From Poriferisodalis sp965208555 (GTDB taxonomy: Bacteria > Actinomycetota > Acidimicrobiia > Acidimicrobiales > Poriferisodalaceae), in contig NZ_OZ242342.1 in assembly GCF_965208555.1 (NCBI RefSeq), positions 1,860,001-1,924,000 of the forward strand: DNA of 64,000 bases, in the 5' to 3' direction. This document shows, in pieces, positions 25,499-34,125 of this stretch; within the stretch, counting starts at the first letter, position 1, and each line of letters starts with the position of its first letter. Both the position numbers and the translations under genes were made by a program. The notes beneath the pieces were generated by a model, which saw only the letters and a program-made list of their open reading frames with translations, searched no databases and was not told the origin of the DNA.

Positions 25499-26296
25499 GT
25501 GGGTCGGATCATTGCGGTGACGAACCAGAAAGGCGGTGTCGGCAAGACTACGACGGCCGTCAATCTGTGTGCTGCGCTTGCTGATCTCGGCCAGAAGACG
25601 CTGCTCGTGGACATGGACCCGCAGGGCAACGCTGCAACTGGTGCGGGCATCGACCCCCGAGCCTTCGACATTTCGATGTACCAGGTGCTGCTGGGCTCCG
25701 CCGACATCACCGACTGCATCCGGTCAACCGGAATCGAGCATTTTGCCGTTGCACCAGCCCGTCTGGAAATGTCTGGTGCAGAAATCGAACTCGTCACTGC
25801 CTTCAGTCGCGAGTTGAGACTCCGGCACGCCCTCGCTCCGATTGCTGACGACTACGACTACATCTTCATTGACTGCCCACCGTCGCTCGGACTGCTGACT
25901 GTCAACGCCTTGAGTGCGGCTGTGGAGATCTTGGTGCCGGTCCAATGCGAGTACTACGCACTCGAGGGCCTCGGCCAGTTGTTGCACAACGTCGAGATGG
26001 TGCGCGAGGGTCTGAATCCCGCACTCGTCATCAGCGCCATCGTCATGGTCATGTACGACGCTCGAACCCGGCTCGCGGCCGAGGTGGTCGCTGATGTACG
26101 GCAGCACTTCGGTGATCGTGTGTGCCGGGTGGTCATCCCGCGGGCGGTGCGCCTGTCCGAAGCTCCGAGCGTGGGTCAGCCGGTGACGGTGTATGCGCCG
26201 AACAGCCGGGGCGCCGTCGCCTACCAGGAACTTGCCCGAGAGATCCATGAGCCCGTCTCGAATCGAGAGTGGGAACAGGAGCGGGAGACACTATGA
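25499..26296 (+). CDS. parA: chromosome-partitioning ATPase ParA
   Basis: A 265-residue deviant Walker-A ATPase that drives origin segregation. The motif KGGVGKTTTAVNLCAAL is near the N-terminus, then LLVDMDPQGNAATG and IFIDCPPSLGLLTVNAL. The GTG at 25499 has GGAGG four bases upstream. An upstream extension would translate across the parS palindrome and lacks any family similarity, so it is rejected. The stop overlaps the parB ATG. Confidence 0.96.
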   Translation: MGRIIAVTNQKGGVGKTTTAVNLCAALADLGQKTLLVDMDPQGNAATGAGIDPRAFDISMYQVLLGSADITDCIRSTGIEHFAVAPARLEMSGAEIELVTAFSRELRLRHALAPIADDYDYIFIDCPPSLGLLTVNALSAAVEILVPVQCEYYALEGLGQLLHNVEMVREGLNPALVISAIVMVMYDARTRLAAEVVADVRQHFGDRVCRVVIPRAVRLSEAPSVGQPVTVYAPNSRGAVAYQELAREIHEPVSNREWEQERETL

Positions 26297-27195
26297 AGGC
26301 TCAGCGAGGACTCGGACGGGGACTCGGCGCACTGATCCCCACAGGCCAGTCGGCGTACCGCGAAGTGCCCCTGTCGGCCGTCGAGGTCAATCCGCTGCAG
26401 CCCCGGCGACACTTCGACACAGCGGCTTTGGATGCCCTTGCCGATTCGATCCGCCAGATCGGGGTGCTGCAGCCGATCGTCGTACGCGAGACAGGCATCG
26501 TCGGGCAGTTCGAGATCATTGCTGGCGAGCGCCGCTGGCGCGCGGCGCGGACCGCCGGCCTGGACACCATTCCGGTGGTCGTACGAGCCGCCGACGATGA
26601 GTCCAGTCTCACCCAGGCGCTCATTGAGAACGTCCACCGAACGGATCTCAATCCCTTGGACGAGGCGGCCGCCTATCGCCAGCTCATCGATGATTTCGGC
26701 GTCACCCACGACGAGCTGGGACGTCGCATGGGCCGCAGCCGAGCGGCGGTCACTAACTCGCTTCGACTCCTGTCGTTGCCGGCGACGGTGCATCGCTACC
26801 TGGTGGACGGCGAGCTCTCGGCAGGCCACGCTCGTGCATTGCTCGGCTGCGATGACCCCGTCGAGCTCGAACTGCTGGCCGAGCGTGCCGTCGATGAAGG
26901 CTGGTCGGTTCGCACCGTCGAGAATGCTGTTCGGGCCCTCAGCGCCCCTCCCGAACGCGAATCGCCGCCGGATCCGGTGAGCGAACAAGCCACCAAGACC
27001 CCGGCTGTCGAGTCCGACCGGCCGGCGGCAGCGCTGGAAGTCGAATCTGCACTCGCCGCCGCCCTGGCCACGTCTGTCGAGGTGCAGCTCGGCCGCCGTG
27101 GCGGGCACATTGTCATCAGATTCGCCGACATGGACGATCTCAGGAGGCTCTACGAGGCGCTGAGCGACAACCTTTCAGTGCCTCTTGAAGGTTGA
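26293..27195 (+). CDS. parB: chromosome-partitioning protein ParB
   Basis: A 300-residue CTP-dependent clamp that loads at parS. It opens RGLGRGLGALIP, the ParA-contact segment. The nucleotide-binding motif GERRWRAARTAGL and LIENVHRTDLNPLDEA lie in the N-terminal domain, a helix-turn-helix is near LGRRMGRSRAAVTNSLRLL, and the C-terminal dimer segment carries VEVQLGRRGGHIVIRF. The start overlaps the parA stop (ATGA). It acts on the parS at 25395. Confidence 0.96.
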   Translation: MKAQRGLGRGLGALIPTGQSAYREVPLSAVEVNPLQPRRHFDTAALDALADSIRQIGVLQPIVVRETGIVGQFEIIAGERRWRAARTAGLDTIPVVVRAADDESSLTQALIENVHRTDLNPLDEAAAYRQLIDDFGVTHDELGRRMGRSRAAVTNSLRLLSLPATVHRYLVDGELSAGHARALLGCDDPVELELLAERAVDEGWSVRTVENAVRALSAPPERESPPDPVSEQATKTPAVESDRPAAALEVESALAAALATSVEVQLGRRGGHIVIRFADMDDLRRLYEALSDNLSVPLEG

Positions 27196-27271
27196 GGGCC
27201 CATCGCGGCAGTGCTCAGATTGCGGAACGGACGAGCGCCAGAACCGAGAAGAGCAGCCTCAATCTGAACTT

Positions 27272-27294
27272 GTTGTCCACGAACTGTGGACAAC
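27272..27294. repeat. DnaA-box palindrome between parB and cwlM-like gene
   Basis: GTTGTCCAC and GTGGACAAC form a perfect nine-base inverted repeat with a five-base spacer. One arm with its neighbour gives TGTGGACAA, a perfect DnaA box, and the other gives TTGTCCACG with one mismatch. It lies in the convergent gap after parB, so it could instead act as a transcription terminator hairpin, though no T-run follows. Confidence 0.6.
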
Positions 27295-27327
27295 TTGGGG
27301 ACGAGCAGCGTTGACGGCCAGTGCGGT

Positions 27328-28293
27328 TCAGGCGGCTGGCAGATCAGCGAGGAGATCGCGGGTCGACCGGGCGACGATGTCAGCGACCTCCCGGTTGCGT
27401 TCGAGCAGAGCGTCAATGCGCTCGAATCTGCACAGCACGGCGGGCATGGCACTCTCACGCAGCATCGGAAGCCCCATGCCGTTCGTCGGAATGGATCCGA
27501 ACATTGGTTCGAGTCTGTCGGCGATGTCGGCAGCGAGCTTCTGACCAGCGCGGCTCACGAAGTGACGGCCTTGGAAATAGCTGATCGAGGGTGCCGCGGG
27601 CTTGACCTCGAAGCCGATGTAGACGGCTGCGCCGAACCGGTTGACCTGCGCGGCCTGGGTCGACCAATCGGGATGGTGGACGGTCAGCACTTCAGCTCCG
27701 TTGCGCCCGATCTCGCGCCGCACCGATGCCGTCACGGGCTCGAGACCACCGGCTTCGCCCACGGCGATACGCCTTCCGGCCAGCTGGCCGCCGGCTGATT
27801 CCAAACGCTGGCGTTCAGTGATGTGGGCCACGACCGACGCGTCGCCCAGGGGCCGCACCAGGCGCTGCAGCGTCTGCAGGGTCTGACCACCGCAAACGCC
27901 GTCGCCGCCGAGACTCATGTTCGTCTGAAAGTCGGCAAGCGCCGCAGCCGTCAGCGGACCCCAGATCCCGTCGATGCGCCCGACAGAAAAGCCCAGCGTG
28001 CTGAGCATCCGCTGTACCTCGGCGACGTCATCACCTCGCAGGTGTGGAGTCCGCAGATACAGAAAACGGTCTCCGAGCCGCTGTCCCGCCTCGATCAGCA
28101 ACGACCATGTCTCGAGGCCGCAGATGCCGTCGACATCGATCGAGCGCTGAGCCTGGAATGCCTTGACCGACTCGGCCGTCGCTGAGTCGAAGATGCCGGT
28201 GATCGGGCCGCGCCAGTGACCAGTCGCGGTCAGCCGGTGCTGCAGGTCTCGAACGTGCGGACCTGCCGCGCCGACGCCGAATGGTCGGATCAG
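27328..28293 (-). CDS. CwlM-like N-acetylmuramoyl-alanine amidase-fold protein
   Basis: A 321-residue protein with two peptidoglycan-binding domains (HVRDLQHRLTATGHWRG... and DDVAEVQRMLSTLGFSVG...) followed by an Amidase_3-like domain. The zinc ligands of active amidases look lost: DPGHGG is replaced by VGEAGG, the second histidine by glutamate in VYIGFEVKP, and the catalytic Glu region reads LCRFE. Location after trxB-trxA and beside parB matches mycobacterial CwlM, a non-enzymatic regulator of MurA. The only start giving both binding domains is the CTG at 28293, overlapping the trxA stop; a TTG at 28101 would remove the first. Confidence 0.75.
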   Translation of the reverse strand: MIRPFGVGAAGPHVRDLQHRLTATGHWRGPITGIFDSATAESVKAFQAQRSIDVDGICGLETWSLLIEAGQRLGDRFLYLRTPHLRGDDVAEVQRMLSTLGFSVGRIDGIWGPLTAAALADFQTNMSLGGDGVCGGQTLQTLQRLVRPLGDASVVAHITERQRLESAGGQLAGRRIAVGEAGGLEPVTASVRREIGRNGAEVLTVHHPDWSTQAAQVNRFGAAVYIGFEVKPAAPSISYFQGRHFVSRAGQKLAADIADRLEPMFGSIPTNGMGLPMLRESAMPAVLCRFERIDALLERNREVADIVARSTRDLLADLPAA

Positions 28294-28613
28294 AGGAACT
28301 CGCCGATCTCCGCCAGCAGGGCGCTCTTCGGCTTGGCGCCTACCAAGCGCTTAGCCGGTTCGCCATCGCGGAACATGATGAGCGTGGGAATGCTCATCAC
28401 CTGGTAGCGCATAGCCAAGTCGGGACTCTCGTCGACGTTGACCTTTGCGATGCGAATGCTGTCGTGCTCGGAGGCGATCTCCTCGAGAATAGGGGCGATC
28501 ATCTTGCACGGTCCGCACCATTCGGCCCAGAAATCCACCAGCACAGGGCTGTCAGCACTTCCGACGGTCTCGTCGAACGTGCTGTCGTCCAAGGTGGATA
28601 TGCCTTCGGCCAT
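28290..28613 (-). CDS. trxA: thioredoxin
   Basis: A 107-residue thioredoxin with the active-site WCGPC in VLVDFWAEWCGPCKMIAP and the cis-proline segment SIPTLIMFRDGE. It carries reducing power from TrxB to protein disulfides in the cytoplasm. The gene follows trxB by 60 bases, and its stop overlaps the probable CTG start of the cwlM-like gene. Confidence 0.96.
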   Translation of the reverse strand: MAEGISTLDDSTFDETVGSADSPVLVDFWAEWCGPCKMIAPILEEIASEHDSIRIAKVNVDESPDLAMRYQVMSIPTLIMFRDGEPAKRLVGAKPKSALLAEIGEFL

Positions 28614-28673
28614 CGCTGGCTCCTCATCTCGCGGTTGCGGCGAGGCTACCGCTGCGGTCTCGCCCGACGGTGC

Positions 28674-29642
28674 TCAGTGACCTTGGGCCTCAAGCCAGCG
28701 CTCGGCGTCGATAGCGGCTTGGCAGCCCGAGCCGGCGGCCGTCACTGCCTGACGGTAGAAGTCGTCCTGCACGTCACCGCAGGCGAAGACGCCCTCGATG
28801 TTCGTACGAGCACTGCCGGCTTCGGTCACGAGATAGCCGTTGGGCTTGCGGTCGAGCCAGTCCGCGAACAGCTCGGTGTTCGGCCGATGCCCGATGGCGA
28901 TGAACAGGCCCGTGATGTCGAGCGCTGAACGCTCTCCGGTCAGCGTGTCCTCGACCGTGACACCCTCGAGACGTTCGTCACCCAGTATCTCCACCACCTG
29001 CCGGTTCCACAAGAACTCGATTCGCTCGTTGGCGAAAGCCCGGTCTTGCATGATCTTTGAAGCGCGCAGCTCGTCGCGCCGATGCACCACGTACACCTTG
29101 GACGCGAAACGGGTCAGGAACGTGGCCTCTTCGAGAGCGCTGTCGCCGCCTCCCACCACCGCAATCTCTTGACCCCGGAAGAAGAAGCCGTCACAGGTGG
29201 CACAGGTGGAGACTCCGTGACCGATGAGGCGTTCTTCGTTGGGCAGCTCAAGCAGCAGGCTCTGCGCCCCGGTGGACACGATCACCGTGCGGCTGCGGTA
29301 GCACGCATCGCCGACCCACACTGAGAACGGTCGTTCGCTAAAATCCACTCTGGTGGCCTTCGCCGTGAGGAATTCTGCGCCGAACCGCTCTGCCTGGGCC
29401 CGGAAGCTGACCATCAGATCAGGTCCCAGCACACCGTCGGGGAATCCGGGATAGTTCTCGACATCGGTGGTCAGCATGAGCTGTCCGCCCGGCTGGTCGC
29501 TGGTAGAGGACGGCTCGCCCTCGATGACCAGCGGCTGCAGGTTTGCTCGTGCGGTGTAGATGGCAGCGGTGAGACCGGCCGGACCGCTGCCGACGATGAT
29601 GACGTCGCGCGGTTCGGCGTCGGCGCCGCCGTCGCCGCTCAT
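28674..29642 (-). CDS. trxB: thioredoxin reductase
   Basis: A 322-residue flavoprotein that reduces thioredoxin with NADPH. The FAD-binding motif is VIIVGSGPAGLTAAIYTARA, the redox pair is CATC in STCATCDGFFF, and the NADPH-binding motif is VVGGGDSALEEA. The ATG at 29642 gives the normal N-terminus and overlaps the stop of the preceding small membrane protein gene (ATGA). Confidence 0.97.
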   Translation of the reverse strand: MSGDGGADAEPRDVIIVGSGPAGLTAAIYTARANLQPLVIEGEPSSTSDQPGGQLMLTTDVENYPGFPDGVLGPDLMVSFRAQAERFGAEFLTAKATRVDFSERPFSVWVGDACYRSRTVIVSTGAQSLLLELPNEERLIGHGVSTCATCDGFFFRGQEIAVVGGGDSALEEATFLTRFASKVYVVHRRDELRASKIMQDRAFANERIEFLWNRQVVEILGDERLEGVTVEDTLTGERSALDITGLFIAIGHRPNTELFADWLDRKPNGYLVTEAGSARTNIEGVFACGDVQDDFYRQAVTAAGSGCQAAIDAERWLEAQGH

Positions 29643-29968
29643 GCTTCCCTCGTCGCACGAGGTCTCCGCCTGGACCACGCCCACGCTCCGGCGCCGCCGA
29701 ATATGGCGCCGGCAATCAGATGCGCAGACCACACCTCGCCCGGTACAGCGATGTCGAGCGCCCTGACGGCTGCGATGGCCACCAGCACCACCGCACCGAT
29801 GGCCGCGGTGGCGATCACCAAGCCGTACACCAGTGCCCGAGCGGCCGTGATCAGCGGTCCGCTGGTGCGTGCGCGTACGGCCTCGACCGCATCGGCGAAG
29901 CGTGCGACGGCTGCGTCGATGCTGTCGTCAGTTGCCTCGTCCGAGTCCTTGGCGCGCTTCGAGATCAT
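29639..29968 (-). CDS. small two-helix membrane protein, unknown function
   Basis: A 109-residue protein. About 40 acidic, helical residues are followed by two hydrophobic segments (ALVYGLVIATAAIGAVVLVAI and LIAGAIFGGAGAWAW) and an arginine-rich C-terminus. I do not recognise a family. It is coupled to trxB by a four-base overlap and follows the pseudokinase gene by 33 bases, so it belongs to the murJ-trxA operon. Confidence 0.7.
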   Translation of the reverse strand: MISKRAKDSDEATDDSIDAAVARFADAVEAVRARTSGPLITAARALVYGLVIATAAIGAVVLVAIAAVRALDIAVPGEVWSAHLIAGAIFGGAGAWAWSRRRPRATREA

Positions 29969-30001
29969 CGGCGGAAGCCTACGAGCGTCACAGCCTCGTC
30001 T

Positions 30002-31492
30002 CTAGGGCGTCACGGCGTCGGTGCCGGGTGGTGCTTGCGGCGCGCTGATCGTGGTGGCGACTTCGATCCGGGAAACGGTTACCCGGTGGCCGCCGTTGGG
30101 CAACTCGTCGCCGAGATCGGTAATCCACACGAGCAATGCAGCGGCATCGGCAGCGGGCACATCCAACGCTGTCGAGCCGGTGATGTCCTGCGCGTTCGCC
30201 ACCGGGCTCCCCCAGTCGATCAGCGTGCGATTGCGCTCCCGTGATGCGTACAGCTCGAAGGACCACCCCACGGTCACCGAATCGATCACCACGCGCTCGA
30301 CGCGGTGCGGCTCGTCGCCTGCCAGCACGACAATGAGCCCCACACCGTCCTTGAGCCCGCCGAAGTCACGGGTGCGGTAGCGCGCCGTGCTCCAGCCCGT
30401 CGTCGGGTCGCCGTCGTTGATGAAGATCAGGCGTTCGGGATGCTCGATCCGGTCGTCGCCGGCGGGGTCGAAGTCGGTAATGGACTCCAGCGGGATCGAT
30501 GTGCGCCGGACCTCGGTCGTCGTCGGCACCGGCAGGGCCGGCAGGGTTGTCTGCGGCGCAGCGGTCACGGTGGCGCGCGGGGCCACCGTGATGATCGGCT
30601 GCGTGGCGGCTACGGGGACCGTGATCGCCGGGGGCGGTGATGTGTCGCTGGCCGGCGCAGGCGGTCGCTCGATGATCACCGCTACGCCGACCAGCGTCGC
30701 GGCCGCGGCCACCAGCACGCCGACGGGTGCCAGCCAGTGCCGCTCGGCCTGCCACACCGACCTGCGATCGGCGCTCGTGCCGTTGTTCGCCGGCAGCTCG
30801 TCCACAACCGAGCGCAGCGCGAGCAGCATCGACGGGACATCGGGCCACGGATCCGAGGCACTGATGGCCCTCGTCAGCACCGGTGCCACGACATCGGGCA
30901 CCACCGGATCGAGTTCCCAGGTGCCGTCGGGTCGACGCTGGGGTGCCGCTCCGGCAATGAGCCGGTGCGCGAGCACGGCAACCGATGCCAGATCAGCGCG
31001 CCGCGTCGCGGGAATGGTGACCGCGTCGTCGGTCGGCGGTCCGTTGAGAATGACCCATCCCACCTCGGGGCGCCACCCGATGTAGTCGGCGTCGACGCCG
31101 CCGTGAGCGAAACCTGCGCTGTGCAGAACGGCCAGTGCTTCGGTCACCGCGATGACGATGCGAATTGCCTCCGTTGCGGCGAGGCGCCTGGTGTCCCCAC
31201 CCGACGACGCGAGATCGTCAGCAAGCATCCTCGTGGGCAGTTGCTCGGTGACGATCGCAAAGTGATCCGCGTCGTCGTACGTGTCGAGGATGTGCAGCAG
31301 ACCGTGGTGTTCCACCCGGGCCAGCGCCTTGGCCTGCAGACGCAGGCGTTGACCGATCTCGCTGTCCGCCGCCGCCCGGCGGATGGTGACGGGCCGATTG
31401 AGCGTGCGATCGAGGCCGGACCACGTCTCGACTGCGCCCGGCTGCAGCAGCTCGCGCCGCTCGTATCGTTCGTTCGAGTCGGTGTCGGTCAC
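30002..31492 (-). CDS. membrane pseudokinase with extracellular C-terminal domain (MurJ partner)
   Basis: A 496-residue protein. Residues about 10-235 have a protein-kinase fold, but key residues are gone: the ATP lysine position is arginine in VTIRRA, the HRD loop is HGGVD, and no DFG is seen. A membrane helix spans about 253-274, followed by a proline/threonine-rich linker. The extracellular domain of about 150 residues resembles the galactose-binding-like domain of mycobacterial MviN. In Mycobacterium these domains are fused to the MurJ flippase; here they form a separate gene two genes downstream of murJ. The start overlaps the degV stop. Confidence 0.75.
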   Translation of the reverse strand: MTDTDSNERYERRELLQPGAVETWSGLDRTLNRPVTIRRAAADSEIGQRLRLQAKALARVEHHGLLHILDTYDDADHFAIVTEQLPTRMLADDLASSGGDTRRLAATEAIRIVIAVTEALAVLHSAGFAHGGVDADYIGWRPEVGWVILNGPPTDDAVTIPATRRADLASVAVLAHRLIAGAAPQRRPDGTWELDPVVPDVVAPVLTRAISASDPWPDVPSMLLALRSVVDELPANNGTSADRRSVWQAERHWLAPVGVLVAAAATLVGVAVIIERPPAPASDTSPPPAITVPVAATQPIITVAPRATVTAAPQTTLPALPVPTTTEVRRTSIPLESITDFDPAGDDRIEHPERLIFINDGDPTTGWSTARYRTRDFGGLKDGVGLIVVLAGDEPHRVERVVIDSVTVGWSFELYASRERNRTLIDWGSPVANAQDITGSTALDVPAADAAALLVWITDLGDELPNGGHRVTVSRIEVATTISAPQAPPGTDAVTP

Positions 31493-32340
31493 TCCTGAGT
31501 GACGAAGACCACGCCGATGGTGCCCACACCCGCGTGCGCTCCGACCACGGGACCGATCAGCATCACCCTGGGCTCGCTGTCGGTGAGCGGTGCGATCCGC
31601 GCCACGAATTCGTCGACATCGTCACAGTCCGCATGCATCACTGCGATCTCGGCGATGTTCGGACCCTCTGCGGACACCAGGTCGACAAGGTGCGCGAGCG
31701 CGCGGGAGCGCGTTCGCTGCTTGCCTGCCGGCTCGACGCGGCCATCGGTGACCGTGATCAGCGGCTTGATCGACAGGACGGAACCGAGCAGCGATTGCGC
31801 AGCTCCGATGCGACCGCCCTTGCGAAGGTTCTCCAGCGTGTCCAGCGCGGCGTGGACGCGGACTCGCTGTGCGGCCGCTCGCACCGAATCGGCGATGCGA
31901 GTTCCATCGGCACCCGCAGCAGCGAGTTCCGCGGCCTCGATGACCAGCAGCCCGAGGCCGGCGCTGACCGTTCGACTGTCGACCACATGGCACGTGAGTC
32001 CATCGGGAGGCTGCGATGCCGCCTGTTGCGCTGCTTCGATCGTGGCCGAGAGATCTCCGCTCAGCGTGATCACCACGACTTCGCTCGCGCCGGCATCTGC
32101 TGCGCGCTGGTATGCCTCGGCGAAGGCGCCGGGGGAGGGTGCTGCGGTGGACGGAAGCTCGTCGCTCGTCCGGCATCGTTTCCAGAAGTCGGCCGTGCTC
32201 AGCTCGACGCGGTCGGTGAACGACTGCATGCCGAACCGGATCTCCAGCGGGACGACCGAGATGCCGAGGTGTGCGGTGTCGTCTTCGCTGAGATCGCAGG
32301 AACTGTCGGTGATGATGTGCACTGGGGCTTGTGCTGTCAT
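31489..32340 (-). CDS. DegV-family fatty-acid-binding protein
   Basis: A 283-residue DegV protein with the opening VHIITDSSCDLSEDD, the segment GFAEAYQ-like region following TAAPSPGAF, and ITLSGDLSATIEAAQQAA. Such proteins bind a fatty acid and pass it to FakA kinase; no fakA is in the window. The ATG at 32340 is used because a longer frame lies inside murJ. It overlaps murJ upstream and the pseudokinase downstream by four bases each, so it is embedded in a cell-wall operon. Confidence 0.88.
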   Translation of the reverse strand: MTAQAPVHIITDSSCDLSEDDTAHLGISVVPLEIRFGMQSFTDRVELSTADFWKRCRTSDELPSTAAPSPGAFAEAYQRAADAGASEVVVITLSGDLSATIEAAQQAASQPPDGLTCHVVDSRTVSAGLGLLVIEAAELAAAGADGTRIADSVRAAAQRVRVHAALDTLENLRKGGRIGAAQSLLGSVLSIKPLITVTDGRVEPAGKQRTRSRALAHLVDLVSAEGPNIAEIAVMHADCDDVDEFVARIAPLTDSEPRVMLIGPVVGAHAGVGTIGVVFVTQE

Positions 32341-34124
32341 TGCGCCAGGCCTCCTTCGTTGTCGTCGGCTGGGGGCTGATCCTCGGGGGCGAGTGCGTCG
32401 CTGTGCGCAGCGCCGTGTGAGGGTTGCGTGCGGCGCAGTGCGATGTGCGACAGTTGCGAAGTTAGTGCTCGGGCTGCGGGCAGCCGGAGCGCCAGTCCGC
32501 AGCCGAGGTGCAGTCCCGCCATGATGAGCCCGGCGAGCGCTGCTCGCAGCACGGAAGGCAGCGGCGCCAGCACCAGGGTGACGGGCAGGCCGACGACGAA
32601 CGCCACTGCGGCCGGAACCAGGTGACGGCCGAGCGCGCCGCCGAACAGCCGCTGGTCCGGCCAATCGGCCTGCCGCGGCATGCTGGCTCTCACTGGGCGA
32701 CGCTGCAGCACCGCTCGACGCAGCAAGCCCAGTTCGACCCATGCACCCAGGGCTGCGCCGAGCGCCAGCCCCACGGCGCCGAGGCGAGCCGGCAGTGCGG
32801 GGTCTGAGCGGATCGCTGAGTCCAGCAGCGACCACGTGGACTCCAGCGAGAACAAATCGATGTCGCCGAATCCGGTGAGAGCGCCTTCCACGACCAGCAC
32901 CCGGTCCAGCGGCAGCATCAGCATGGCGCCCACCACCAATGAGACAGCCAGCCGGATCGCTGCGATAGTGGCAGCCGTGCGTGTGTCGCGCGCCGCGAAC
33001 AGGACGTTCTGGCACAGCCTCGATGCCACCAGCGGGACCAATCCGATCGAATAGGCGCCGAGCACCAGCGCGATCAGCGTGATGTCGTCATCTGCGATGG
33101 CAGTGCGCAGCCCGGCGAGATTGAAGACCGAATCGGTGATCGGGCCGCCCGCAGCGAAGTAGATCGCCACCACGCCGGACACGGCGAAGACCGTCCCGCA
33201 CAGGCGCCCAGAGGTGCGCTCAGCGATCGTGGCAGGGTCCTGGGTGCGACTCAGCTCGGTCAGCTCAGCGGCGGCGATGCTGGTGCCGATCAGGCTCAAC
33301 GGCAGCAGGTACAGCGTCTGCGCAGCGGCCATGGCCGCCGCCGCTCCCACGCTGAGCAGTGAGGCCAGCGCGAGATCCAGGAAGGCGGAGATCTGCAGCA
33401 CCCCACGACCGGCCACCGCTGGCCCGAATCGCTTGATGACCCCTGCGGCATTCGGCTCTCGCCACCGGAAGTTCAGGGCGATCTGCGGGTCCGCCCGCCA
33501 GACGCCCCGCAGCTGCACCACTACCTGTGCCACTGCGCCTGCGGTCACACCCCAGGCCAATGCCGTGGCCCGGTCAGCTCCCGCGACCCCCCATGCGAGC
33601 ACGCCGACGAGAACGGCGATCTGGGTGGCGTTCCACACCACCGGCGCCACATAGGAGAGGAAGAAGCGTCGGTGGCTGTTGAGCACTCCCAGGCACCATG
33701 CGCTCAGCACGGCCACCGCCGTGCCGCACACCGTGATGCGCACGAGCGTGACTGTGAGCTCGAAGCGCTCGCCCACGAAGCCCCACGCAATGAGCCGCAC
33801 CAGGGGCCGCGCCGCAAAGATGCTGGTCAGCGCCGCCGCCGCGGTGACCGCGACCAGGAACGTGGCGATGGCACCGGCAAGTCGACCTGCCGCACGTTCG
33901 TCGCGCTCGGTCAGCGAGCTGTACGCGGGTACGAATGCTCCCGACAGCGCGCCTTCGCCGAGCAGGTTCTGGAGAAAATTCGGGATGCGCATCGCCGCGG
34001 CGAAGGCGTCGCCGATGGTGCCGATCCCCAGGACGTTGGTGACGAGCGCCGTGCGTGCAAGCCCCGACAGGCGAGAGGCGCCGATGCCGGCTGCTGCCGC
34101 CGCGGCGCCCTGCTGTCGGCGCAT
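32337..34124 (-). CDS. murJ: lipid II flippase MurJ (MviN)
   Basis: A 595-residue MOP-superfamily transporter with about 14 hydrophobic helices, which flips lipid II across the membrane for peptidoglycan synthesis. Typical segments are RIPNFLQNLLGEGALSGAFVP, near the N-terminus, and LSRTQDPATIAERTS later. The ATG at 34124 gives the correct N-terminus one base after carD. Unlike mycobacterial MviN it ends soon after the last helix and lacks the fused pseudokinase, which is encoded separately at 30002. Confidence 0.93.
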   Translation of the reverse strand: MRRQQGAAAAAAGIGASRLSGLARTALVTNVLGIGTIGDAFAAAMRIPNFLQNLLGEGALSGAFVPAYSSLTERDERAAGRLAGAIATFLVAVTAAAALTSIFAARPLVRLIAWGFVGERFELTVTLVRITVCGTAVAVLSAWCLGVLNSHRRFFLSYVAPVVWNATQIAVLVGVLAWGVAGADRATALAWGVTAGAVAQVVVQLRGVWRADPQIALNFRWREPNAAGVIKRFGPAVAGRGVLQISAFLDLALASLLSVGAAAAMAAAQTLYLLPLSLIGTSIAAAELTELSRTQDPATIAERTSGRLCGTVFAVSGVVAIYFAAGGPITDSVFNLAGLRTAIADDDITLIALVLGAYSIGLVPLVASRLCQNVLFAARDTRTAATIAAIRLAVSLVVGAMLMLPLDRVLVVEGALTGFGDIDLFSLESTWSLLDSAIRSDPALPARLGAVGLALGAALGAWVELGLLRRAVLQRRPVRASMPRQADWPDQRLFGGALGRHLVPAAVAFVVGLPVTLVLAPLPSVLRAALAGLIMAGLHLGCGLALRLPAARALTSQLSHIALRRTQPSHGAAHSDALAPEDQPPADDNEGGLAQ

Positions 34125-34125
34125 C

